Assembly (NCBI GenBank): GCA_963576785.1
Contig: OY756141.1
Location: forward strand, 1-64,000
Direction of reading: 5' to 3'
DNA from: Chlorophyllum brunneum
Lineage: Eukaryota > Basidiomycota > Agaricomycetes > Agaricales > Agaricaceae
Length of the DNA: 64,000 bases
The translations under genes and the position numbers were made by a program. The notes beneath the pieces were generated by a model, which was not told the origin of the DNA, did not search any database, and saw only the letters and a list, made by a program, of their open reading frames with translations. Position 1 is the first letter of the stretch, and each line of letters opens with the position of its first letter. Of this stretch, positions 1-9,633 are shown piece after piece.

Positions 1-102
1 CCCTAACCCTAACCCTAACCCTAACCCTAACCCTAACCCTAACCCTAACCCTAACCCTAACCCTAACCCTAACCCTAACCCTAACCCTAACCCTAACCCT
101 AA
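1..102. repeat. Telomere repeat array, (CCCTAA)x17
   Basis: Seventeen uninterrupted CCCTAA units occupy the first 102 bases and then stop abruptly at GCATAATG. On the other strand this is TTAGGG, the telomere unit of most filamentous fungi. Because the array starts at base 1 and is C-rich on the + strand, the chromosome end is to the left and the window reads inward. Confidence 0.98.
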
Positions 103-320
103 CGCATAATGACAAAGTAAGAGAGTCCAATATCATATACAACGTGTCAGCAGGTTCTAGAAAGTAGAAGGACATTGGGGGGTGGTCCTATGACCAGTGA
201 GGGGACCTTCACAACGGTCTGGTCTATTAGGTCCAATCAAGGGTCCACAACTCATTTGGGGAGGGAAACGTACCTTTTAGGGCATTAGTTGCCGTTTTCC
301 ATCATTTTTTCTCTTATTCT

Positions 321-420
321 GATGACGGGTTGCCTTAACTGGCAATAATGATTGGCAGGCACCTTATTTTGATGACAGGTTGCCTTAACTGGCAATAATG
401 ATCGTCAGGCAACATATAAT
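321..420. repeat. 50-bp tandem duplication in subtelomere
   Basis: Two adjacent 50-bp units begin at 321 (GATGACGGGTTGCCTTAACT) and 371 (GATGACAGGTTGCCTTAACT). Both continue through GGCAATAATGAT and differ at only a few bases. The second unit runs directly into the 46-bp direct repeat at 407. Confidence 0.85.
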
Positions 421-452
421 GCGCCTCACATTATAAGAATCAGATTATTAGG
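407..452 (+). repeat. 46-bp direct repeat, copy 1
   Basis: Begins AGGCAACATATAATGCGCCT and ends GATTATTAGG. The same 46 bases recur at 1849-1894 with one substitution (A/G at the 22nd base). The two copies bracket 1,396 bp that holds the AT-rich repeat, the minisatellite and the 183-bp duplication. Confidence 0.9.
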
Positions 453-484
453 TATCAATATTTTTCCGATTTATTTGCTATTTT

Positions 485-1020
485 TTGTCCTGTATTTTCC
501 AGTATTTTCCATTTTCTGAGAGAACAAATCCTTCTTACCCTTTTATTCTTTCACTAAAATTCATTCCCAAATATTTCCTATTTTCTCCATATTTTTTCGA
601 TAATGCTCACATGTGGTCACATAGTAGTATCACATCACTGGTCGACTTTGTGCTGACAGTGACCAGTGATGCCATCACTAATGCACTGATAATACTCTGA
701 TGGTATGACTAATCATTGTGTTGGCGTGGGTACACTTACAGTCATCTCGAATATTGCATGTTCAATATTTTCTTCATTTTTCCCTTATTTTTCGTCGCCT
801 AAATTCCAGTAAATTCAATTTTCCATGTGAATGCGGCCATTTCGGCCCATTCTCACTTCACTCAAAATTCCTTTTCAATTATCCCCGAATTACTAATATT
901 TTTCTGTAATTATTCCCAGGCGTGGACCATCTCAGGTGCCATCCAGTGCCATTGTATGCACTATAAATGCCATGTGGGAACATGTGCCCATTTGCGGACC
1001 ATCAATTTGATGGCCTATTT
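485..1020 (+). repeat. Subtelomeric repeat, telomere-proximal copy
   Basis: This AT-rich stretch matches the reverse complement of about 29110-29640. Shared landmarks in the same order include ACTAAAATTCATTCCCAAAT, the TGTGAGCA/ATAGTAGT segment around the GACCAGTGATG motif, TCGCCTAAATTCC, GTGGACCATCTCAGGTGCCA, and CATGTGGGAACATGTGCCCA followed by GGACCATCAATTTGATGG. I see no coding potential. Confidence 0.8.
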
Positions 1021-1027
1021 GGCATGC

Positions 1028-1425
1028 CATCAGTGATGAGTGATGGTATCACTGATGATCGATGGCACGCAGCAGGTACCGTGTGAGTGCCATCAGTGAT
1101 GACCGATGGTATCACTGATGGCACCGAGTTGATGGGATGAGAGCGTGCCATCACTAGTGAATGATGGTATCACTGATGGCACCTTTTGATAGGACAAGAG
1201 CGTGCCATCAGTGGTGAGTGATGGTATCACTGATGGCTGATGGCACGCACCAAGTACCGTGTGAGTGCCATCAGTGATGAATGATACTATCACTGATGGC
1301 ACCTTTTCATAGGACAAGAGCGTGCCATCAGTGATACTATCACTGATGGTTGATGGCACGCAGTACCATGTAAGTACCATCAGCGATGAGTGATACCATC
1401 ACTGATGGCACCGAGTTGGCGGTAC
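1028..1425. repeat. Hairpin-rich minisatellite, 7 units of 52-63 bp
   Basis: Units start at about 1028, 1091, 1149, 1206, 1269, 1326 and 1378. Most hold an inverted repeat, CATCAGTGAT followed by ATCACTGATG with 5-10 bases between, so each unit can fold into a stem of about 10 bp. Two tail types alternate: one with GGCACGCA and GTACCGTGTGAGTGC, the other with GGCACC, TTTT and ATAGGACAAGAGCGTGC. Confidence 0.88.
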
Positions 1426-1481
1426 TATCATCCTCGGCTGTTTCCGGATGGTACCTGGTGGTACCCTATATTCGTGTTTAA

Positions 1482-1850
1482 TAGAGTTTATTCTATATAA
1501 TATTAAAGAGGCCACGGACTGGGACGGTTGTGGGCTCATTGGAATCGCATTTAACAGCGCTATTTATTGGTATATAATTGCAATTTTCTATATGGCCTTG
1601 TATCCAGATACAGGCATTGATGGCACCCAGAGGAGTAGACCCCTGGTTGGAGTGGTAATACTACTAGAGTTTATTCCATAGAATATTAAAGAGGCCACAG
1701 ATTGGGACGGTTGTGGGCTCATTGGAATCGCATTTAACAGCGCTATTTATTGGTATATAAGTGCAATTTTATATATGGCCTTGTATCCAGATACAGGCAT
1801 TGATGGCACCCAGGGGAGTAGACCCCTGGTTGGAGTGGTAATACTACTAG
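1482..1850. repeat. 183-bp tandem duplication
   Basis: Two units start at 1482 and 1665 (TAGAGTTTATTC). Each continues through AGAGGCCAC, GGGACGGTTGTGGGCTCATT and CCCCTGGTTGGAGTGGTAAT to ACTACTAG. Only scattered substitutions separate them, so the duplication looks recent. Reading frames across it are not conserved between units. Confidence 0.9.
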
Positions 1851-1894
1851 GCAACATATAATGCGCCTCGCATTATAAGAATCAGATTATTAGG
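1849..1894 (+). repeat. 46-bp direct repeat, copy 2
   Basis: Second copy of the 407-452 repeat, 45 of 46 bases identical, placed directly after the second 183-bp tandem unit. Confidence 0.9.
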
Positions 1895-2689
1895 GTTCAC
1901 CTCTGTATGCTTGATATAGTCATCGTAAAATAAATTGAATTTTTCTTCGGTCTATTACATTGCGATAATTGTACATGACACTGGGGTTGTGTTGGCCTGC
2001 GTATTTTCTGGCAAGGGTTATGCACAATGCACCTAGATAATGCCCCTCCCACCTTGCACTCTATATCCTATTGCGCTCGGTCGTCCCTCCAATCTGTGAT
2101 ATCGCACTCTTGATCATGACCATTCCTGTTATGGCCGTAGTCGTAGCTGTAGTTGTGGCCGCAATCGTAGGGGTAGTGGTAGTCATAGTCGTACCGGTCG
2201 AAGACACATCTTCCCTGACTGGGTCTGCGGGGGGCAGGCCTATGTCAGGGCCTCTGTGATTCCAATGCACATTGAGTGACGATGGGCCTGCTCAGTGACT
2301 GGAGAGCGACAGTATGTCTGCTCTTTGACCATAAAGCGACAATATGTCTGCTCATTCCACAAGGGTGGTCGACATCCTGCTTGAGAGCGGGGTAGTAGAC
2401 ATGGGGGGCAAATCAGGTATGATCGGGTGCGGATCGCACTCGATTGGATGCTAGCTGGGGTGGGTGGTGTTGGTAAATGAGCACCCCATCATTGTTGGGG
2501 TGTCCGATGTGATTGGTGAGGCCATTTGTGCGGTGTGGTGTAGTAGGAAGAGGCTAGCGTGGCCGTAGTAATGTGAGAGTGAGAGGGAGAGTGACAAAGT
2601 ACTGGCATTGATGGTTGATTGCCAAGTGATTGCCGTACCAATCATTTTGGAAAGGTCAGTCCATATGCGGAGTGGCTGTGTGATCGGAA

Positions 2690-2840
2690 TATATCAATTA
2701 TTTATTGATTTTTTGTCGCCTAAATTCGAGTATTTTCGAAATGGCGCGAGAACGCGGGCTTCTCGGGCTTAGATAATGGCACTAAAATTCATTTTCTAAT
2801 TTTTCTCGTTTTATTGGTATTTTTTCGCTATTTATTACTA
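2690..2840 (+). repeat. AT-rich subtelomeric module, extra copy
   Basis: Contains TTTTTTGTCGCCTAAATTCG, then ACTAAAATTCATTTTCTAAT and ATTTTTTCGCTATTTATTAC. Related blocks lie at about 485-600 and 770-900 on this strand, and at about 29230-29360, 29480-29640 and 29730-29900 on the other. Confidence 0.6.
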
Positions 2841-3210
2841 ATATACCAGAGGTGGTTCTGAAATGGTCCTGAGGTGGTCCTGTTGGTCCTGGGTGACCGT
2901 GGGAAGAATCTGTGGGGGATGGGAAAAAAGTGGTCCCCTTTCTCACGGCCAATGAAGGACCAACGAGGGTGTGGTCCCAAGCCCGGGCATCTCGGGGAGC
3001 CAACTCGCTGTGGTCTTGGCCTATGGGAATATATTTCGGCAGTTGCCATGTGGTTCCGAGATGGTTCTGGTAATTTTTTAATATTGTAAATTCTGTAGAA
3101 TATTCAGGTGTGATCCAGATGACATGATTTCATATTCAATAAATGCAGAGAAATCAGAGGATTCCAATGGTGTATATACTTAAGTGAAGGGGTACTATCT
3201 GAGGACACTC

Positions 3211-3246
3211 TTAGTACTGACACCAGGGGTCTGGTGTCAGTACTAA
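3211..3246. repeat. Perfect 36-nt hairpin
   Basis: TTAGTACTGACACCAG, then a GGGT loop, then the exact reverse complement of the 16-base arm. It lies between the subtelomere and the first gene. The arm holds the palindromic GTAC. It could be a transcript hairpin, a protein-binding palindrome or the footprint of a small inverted-repeat element; the sequence alone does not decide. Confidence 0.9.
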
Positions 3247-4017
3247 TAGGGAGAGTAGAGGCTAGTCAATGGAAAGAGAGATCTGACTTATTGATGTGGT
3301 AGAACCACGACCTATGTAGTTGAAAGACCTGCACACAGTAAACACCCGCACCCGGACTATGAATATAATGTAATAACGGGCCCTTCCTTACACACTCCCG
3401 CCCCTTTATCTTGAAATACCTCGGGTCTATTGATCGTTTTCACCTCCTCTTTAATGCCGGGATCCTCGCCGTCACGGGTGGGATACCTCAAAACCCCTCC
3501 TCCCCTCTCGTAGCATGGTTTCGACTGCTCCTTCTTGGATTCACACAAACCCCGCGCAGGGCTCAACAGAATCCTCTTCTATCCCAACTTCTTCACGGGC
3601 ATCGGTCCTACGTCCCCTGATAGAGCGAGTCATAAACACCTTTTCAAACAAAATCTCCGCCTTATCCTCCATGTTCATTACTCACGGCGCCAAGTATGCT
3701 GACGTCTTAAATATCCTTCAGGTGTGGTGGACTCGGTTAGAGATACTTAGGTCGAGTGATGATGATATACAAATGGGGATTTGTCACGCCTTGCCGACAA
3801 ATCATGATGCAGGCACAGCCCCGTAGATCATCCTCAAAACCACATTCTTCCCAGCGCTTGGGACATCCAAGTCACAAATACTCAGAAGCACTCAGCTATG
3901 AGCATAAGAACACTCGTAGAGGAGAGGTATGCTTTTCCTGTCCTGAGCCACCCTTTTCTATCCTGACTTGACGCCCAGTGATACATGGCATGTTACAGGT
4001 GAGCGTTCTTGAGTCAG
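3247..4017. other. No assignable gene; possible 5' exons of next gene
   Basis: Open frames at 3515-3826 and 3756-3971 have no recognisable domain, and I could not join them in frame to the gene at 4018. The 5' UTR or a small first exon of the C2/membrane gene may lie here; an ATG at 3898 followed by a GTATGC donor was tested and gave the wrong phase. Confidence 0.4.
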
Positions 4018-5718
4018 CTCTCCCTCAATCTCAAGCCGTCTCTTGCAACAGTCATACGAACCCACGGCCTGCGATTAATGCGACCAGAGAGGGCATGGAG
4101 GCCTATAATCCGAATGGAAGTCGACAAACATCATGCCTACGAGACGGTTTTGGGCTGTGATGGGCAGAATGTGAACATGAAGGAGGCTTTCTCATTGTAC
4201 GTAGTTAACCTTCCTTGCCATCGGTATACTCATATCCTACGTCTAGTGGAGATGCTGGACCAAATTCGCTGCTGGACATCAGAGTTTTCTTCCAATCACA
4301 GACGAAGAAAAAAGGAAAGCGGAAGAAGGAAGTTGCTGTGGCCGTCGGTCATCCGCTGGGTCAACTTCTCAAGAAGCAAGAGCTTGAGCGGAGTGAGGTT
4401 TTCTACGCTATTTTCTCTGCGCTGTCATCTCATCTCCCTGGAGTAGAGGTCGAACTTCGGCTCCAGTGCCAGACATGGAGCAAAAATACCAACGCAAGTC
4501 GAGGAAAACCTCAAAATGGAGCCTCTGTAGTACTTCGCCTCCGACCACCTCCGTCGTTCGCTTCGTCTTCTGCAATTGTACAGGACGACACAGCATCAGC
4601 ATACACGTCTGATTCCGAAACGTGTGCGTGCCCCTTGCGGGCTCTAATCTGCGTCATCTCCCAAGCTAATTACTCTAACTGCAGCCGATACCCTTGCCAT
4701 GCCAGAAACTCCTATCGATTCTGCGCCTCCCTCACCAGTATTACCAGATCCACCCCAAAAATTACGCCGTCGTATAAAGGGTTATACCATTTATTCGGAT
4801 GAAGAGCCGTGCTCTAGTGGGGAAGAAGAAGAAGCAAAACAACCCCTTAGCTTCGCCCATCTCGCAGAAGAATACGACCAGTCTGAACCCACCCATTCTA
4901 CATCCATCCCCTCAAGCGTTGTTCAGGTTGTCAAGTCTGTCCACACATGGATCGCGGCTTCGGTCATTCCGCAATTTACTCAAGAAATCACAGTACCACC
5001 ATCATATATGAACCCTGCCGAGCGCGCCGTATCAACCTTCACATTATACAGCGAATTGAAGGAAGCAGTACTGGAATCGGATTACGAGCCTATTTTTGAG
5101 AGGTTGCAGAGGGAGTGGCAATATGTGGGCGGTTTGGTGGGTCACCACAGCGTCTTCCCCGCTGGCGTCAATTAACATCGCATTTTAGTTAGCCGCTCTT
5201 GCGGCTGTGAATGCGGCTGTGTTTGCAATTTCACCAGATTCGCTTTTCCAGATCCAGCCTTACGCCCTAAGCGCCATCGCTGCGAGCAGCATTGGTTCAG
5301 GCCTCGGTATGGCTATCGATGCATGGTTCCTCTTCCGTTACAACTGGGTAGATTTACGAACGTTCATCGTACGAATTTTTCCATTCTCTATCTTACTGAT
5401 GTTGACCCAATAACTTTCTAGTTCCGTGCGCGGGACGTCTATGAGTCGTATTTCTTCTTCGCACTATCGGCCAGGATGCCCGCAATGTGCATGCTCTGCT
5501 CTGCCCTGGCCTTAATGGCCTTCCTCGGCCTTGTCGCGTTCCAGGTTTGGCCTCAGGGTGTCGTGGTTGTATGTTTCTTTGTGGGGATCATTATGACTCT
5601 ACAGTTCCTCGTTTTTGGAGTACACTGGTTTGCAAACAAGGTAGTCGCTGGAGGGAGAGCGAGTAAGAAGGGTGTGGAAATTGCTGTTCGAAAGATGACT
5701 CAAACGTCGACTGTTTGA
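4018..5718 (+). CDS. C2-like domain protein with C-terminal membrane segments (orphan family)
   Basis: Five exons (4018-4196, 4247-4623, 4685-5136, 5189-5368, 5422-5718) join in frame to about 494 codons. Each junction has GT-AG ends and a 50-61 bp intron. The N-terminal part reads like a beta-rich C2-type fold (ATVIRTHGLR, IIRMEVDKHHAYETVLGCDG, LDIRVFFQSQ followed by a KKKGKRKKE basic patch). The middle is acidic and Ser/Pro-rich. The C-terminal third has about four hydrophobic stretches (GGLLAALAAVNAAVFAI; YALSAIAASSIGSGLGMAI; MCMLCSALALMAFLGLVAF; VVVVCFFVGIIMTLQFLVFG). C2 folds bind lipids or partners, so a membrane-associated role is likely, but I know no characterised homologue. The true start is unresolved: a stop lies just upstream of 4018, and the first in-frame ATG is at 4078 (474 aa). 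It is the gene closest to the telomere. Confidence 0.65.
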
Positions 5719-6334
5719 CACCTTGTACGATAACATCCCATTCATTCATACTTCCAGGAAACCACCCGCGAGATACGACCTATGGGACTCTTCACCGTTT
5801 GGTGATGCATATACCCTCTGATATACTCAGAACTGCTCAGATATATTACTTTGTAATTGAAGTGTTGTAGTTGACCGGAGGCACGAGCGATCTATCAATA
5901 CAATTCAGAGGCTTGGGATGAATGGGGTAGAGTGCTTTTCGATTTCAAGAATTCGCTTATTTACGACGTCAAATTTTAATCCGTCTGGCTCGGCGAATGG
6001 CTGACGTGCAGTGGTAGGAGACAGGCCTCGAGCAGTAATGGGCACAAGATCACTGTCGTGATGCAACGTCGGGGACGATACATCGGTGAATCAACAAACA
6101 CAAGCCCCAGCCGACAATTAGTACACCAGTGATGGTCCTAAGCCTTGATACCAGCGCTCTGGTCGTGATATCGCACGCTCGTTTTTGCATGTGACTAACT
6201 TTCTGGACAAGTGAATCCCTCAAGCGCATTTCTCCATTTTACTCCATCACGAGGTCTTCTTTCCCATAACTATATGTTGCGTGAACCGGTAATAAACTTT
6301 GCCGTATCTGCTCTTGCTAGTCCTCGTCTTGGTC
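5719..6334. other. Intergenic, nothing recognised
   Basis: 616 bp between two genes on the same strand. It should hold the 3' UTR of the C2/membrane gene and the promoter of the monooxygenase. No repeat or RNA gene seen. Confidence 0.6.
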
Positions 6335-8761
6335 ATGTCTCAAGACATCCCAGATGTCAAACTCCCTACCCTTTCGTCACTCAATGCCAGCGTTCCCACT
6401 GACCTCGACGCTCGCCAAGTAGCACAAACCTGGTTCTCTATATTCTCTAGTGCTGTAGAGTCTCGAAACACACAGGCCGTGGCTAATCTTCTCCTTCCTG
6501 ATTCCTTCTGGCGTGACTTCCTCGCTTTAACATGGAACTTTCGAACTTTCCGAGGTCGAGACAAAATCTCTGTCTTCCTCAAAGATCAACTTCCAATCAT
6601 CGGGATGCGAAACATAAAGCTCAAGGATGACTATCTTGAACTACAACAACCTTATCCGGATCTCGCATGGATCAACACAATGTTCGACTTCGAAACGCAA
6701 GTCGGGCTTGGCTCGGGCATCATACGTCTCGTCCCGACGCAGAACGAGGAATGGAAGGCACACGTAGTATTTACCAACTTGGAGGATCTTAAAGGGTTTC
6801 CAGAGAGAATTGGCGCTTTGAGGAATCCCTTGCCGAATCATGGATTATGGGCGCAGCAAAGGCGCAAAGAGATTGAGTTTGAAGATAACGATCCGACGGT
6901 ACTGATTGTCGGCGGGAGCCAAGGTGGGCTGGATATGGCTGCGCGCTTGAAAGCCCTTGGTGTGTCTGCCCTGGTTGTGGAGAAGACGCCGAGGGTTGGA
7001 GATAACTGGAGGAATCGTTACGAGGCGTTGTGCTTGCACGATCCCGTCTGTGCGTGTCTTTGGATATTTCCCTCCCGGTTATGGGACCTTATCTGTTCTG
7101 ACAAAAATAGGGTACGATCACATGCCGTATATGCCGTATGTAGCCGTTGACCTTCGTGACCGTCATGGCTTCTTACTCATTTTGAAGATTCCCGTCGACA
7201 TGGCCAGTATACAGCCCCGCTGGCAAACTCGCTAACTGGCTCGAATACTATGCCGAAGCACTAGAACTTCCTGTTTGGACTTCGTCCAACATCACCTCGG
7301 TTTCGCAAGATCAGAGTGATAAATGGCACATCACGGTCAAGCGAGGTGACGGAAAGGAGCGTAAATTTACTGTGAACCATCTTGTCTTTGCGACGGGTAT
7401 TGGGGGTGGCGGTTTCAGACCATTCGGCTATCCTGGACTGGTAAGTGGGCATTATACTTGATTCTTTAGTTTGCGCTCAGCCACATATCGCTTGCATCGT
7501 ACAGGACAAGTTCAAGGGCCAGTATCTCCACTCAACACAACATAAACGAGCACTGGATCATTCCGGTAAGAAGGTTGTAATCGTTGGGGCCTGTACATCC
7601 GGTAAGTAACACAATTCAGTGTATCCGTCAATTTGGAACTAACTGAGAAGTATCAGCCCACGATATTGCGCAGGACTATTACAATCATGGCGTTGGTATG
7701 TACTTTGCCTTTCCAACTTGACTCGTCTTGATGTCGATTCCTTAGATGTTACGATGGTGCAGCGTGGCCCGACTTATATAATGACCACTAAGAATGGATG
7801 GGATGTTCTCTTCAAGGGCGAGTAACCATCCCAGTAATTAAGCGCGACGCCCCAAAGTTCATATGACTTTTAGGTCTCTATGAGGAGGATGGACCACCGT
7901 CAGACGTTGCCGACAGACTCAACGCATCATTTCCTCATTGGATGGTAATAGAACTTCAACAGCGCAAGACCAAGGAAATAGCTGAGCTTGACAAGTTCGC
8001 TTCTTCTGTCCCATATTGCGCCTGTACTTATATTTGTTTAGGGAACTTCTCGATGGATTGCGAAGTGTTGGATTCAAGCTGACGGATGGGCTCAAAGGAA
8101 CTGGGTTTAACCTTTTGGCATGGTCGAAAGCAGGTGGATATTACCTCGGTGCGTATAGACCCCGGTTAGTTCTTATTTATGCTGGTAATAACGGAATGTG
8201 CTACCAGACACGGGTGCTTCTCAGCTCATTGTTGATAAGAAGATCAAGCTCAAGAATGATAGCATGATTACAGAGGTCACAGAAACCGGTCTCAAGTTTG
8301 AGAATGGCTCTGAGTTGGAAGCGGACGTGATCATCTTTGCTACGGGGTATGAATACACCTGCGAACCTCCTTGTGTGATTTTTTCTGATTCGCCCCTAGT
8401 CTCGCCGAGGCTCCGGAAGTGATTCGCGATATCTGTGGCGATGATGTTGCGAATAGAGTAAAGAAGATCTGGGGGTTGGACGTGGAGGGCGAAATATGTG
8501 GTGCCTGGAGGGATATAGGTGTTCGGAATATGTGGTATATGATGGGTACGTCCCATTATTTCTTCCCCCTTGATGATAAAATTTGACACTCGTTACAGGT
8601 AATCTTGCGTTGAGTCGCTTCCACTCGAAACATGTTGCGTTACGTGAGTATCCAGTCGCAATTTTCCTTCTCTCTGTCTTTGCTAATACCTATATTACGC
8701 AGAAATAAAAGCGATAGAGGAAGGTCTCTTTGGAGAACGTTACAATATACGAGAAGGATGA
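6335..8761 (+). CDS. Flavin-containing monooxygenase with N-terminal NTF2-like domain
   Basis: Twelve exons sum to 1,818 nt (605 aa): 6335-7049, 7111-7135, 7188-7440, 7505-7601, 7657-7695, 7746-7817, 7874-7994, 8042-8148, 8208-8346, 8400-8545, 8599-8643, 8703-8761. About 170 N-terminal residues resemble the SnoaL/NTF2-like fold often fused to fungal FMO-type enzymes. The FAD-binding Rossmann motif is VLIVGGSQGG. The NADPH-binding segment reads KVVIVGACTS followed by AHDIAQDYYNHG. An FATG motif follows near the C-terminus, in the usual order. Such enzymes use NADPH and O2 to hydroxylate or N-/S-oxidise small molecules; plant YUCCA enzymes are the best-known relatives of this layout, but the substrate here is unknown. 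The ATG at 6335 is preferred over an in-frame hydrophobic extension from a non-ATG codon. Intron 6 (7818-7873) only fits as a GC-AG intron. Confidence 0.88.
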
Positions 8762-9633
8762 TTGGTATTATACCAAAAATTCGATGTTTCATGTATCACG
8801 GACTGCTTTCTCTTTCTGTTCACTGTCTCTCTATATATGTAAAGCCACCCGCATCTCGATTGTGGATATACCATGGAACTGTCTGAGTCTCGGTAAACGC
8901 GACACCGACTCAATGGATATCCTCCCACCTTGTGCATTCTCCAATTGTTCCCTCATGACAAAATCAGCCCCCAGTCCTTCGCTGTGAGACTGTAACATAA
9001 GGACTGGCTGCTTCGCTCATTTATAACTTGGACTGGCTGGATGCTCTCTTTTCTTCCCTCTTGTGCACTTGAGTGTTACCAGAAGTTTCCCAAATCCCGA
9101 AGATTAAGCGGTGGTAGAGAATTAGACCATCAAACCTTGAAGAATGTTAGCTGTATTTACGGCGGCTCCAACAAGGAAAGCTGTTTGAGGTGAGAGCAGA
9201 GTAGAGACGATGTAGCACTTAGCTTTGATAATCACTAACCCTATCATGCGGGATTGTCCCTGAGCATTCTTGTTGATTATTCAGTTTAACTCGCTATGCC
9301 GTGAAATGGATCGAAGGGGAGAAGAAGAGCAGAATATGGCAGAGGAAAGAAGCCGATTCATGGAGTGAGTGAGAGAGAACAAGGTGGGAAGGGGATGGAC
9401 CTCCTCCTGGGTGTTTTTATGATAGAGGGGGCGACTGAGCATTGCACCACGTCCTTCGATTCAAAGGCAGCATCACTTAAGCATCCCGTGCAACCAATAT
9501 CCCCAAATGACGATGAAAATGTTAATTTCCGGTCAGCAAAAATGAATTACATTTACACTGAAGCTGCATTACGCGATCTTTACGGTCTGTAAATGCGGCT
9601 TGTTAGCCAAAAGTAAAGCAAGGGGGAGAGCAC
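8762..9633. other. Intergenic between convergent genes, nothing recognised
   Basis: 872 bp between the 3' ends of the monooxygenase and Rpn6. A 75-codon frame at 9365-9592 has no recognisable motif and no splice partner. Confidence 0.6.

Larger units (their letters stand above)
103..3300. other. Gene-free subtelomere
   Basis: I see no convincing coding exon between the telomere and about 3.3 kb. Open frames here are short, overlap repeats or are low complexity (for example the Thr/Ala-rich frame at 2061-2270, which simply reads a GTAGTNGTAG-like run at about 2125-2205). The stretch is built from repeats listed separately. Between them, 1895-2690 and 2840-3200 hold only short imperfect repeats, such as two copies of a roughly 35-bp unit ending in TATGTCTGCTC at 2290-2370. 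Confidence 0.75.

Noticed and set aside
1093..1380. 95-codon repetitive reverse-strand frame in the minisatellite
   Set aside because: Periodic protein (PSVIPSFTSDGTL-like) arises from the ~58-bp repeat; unit lengths are not multiples of three, so it is not conserved as coding.
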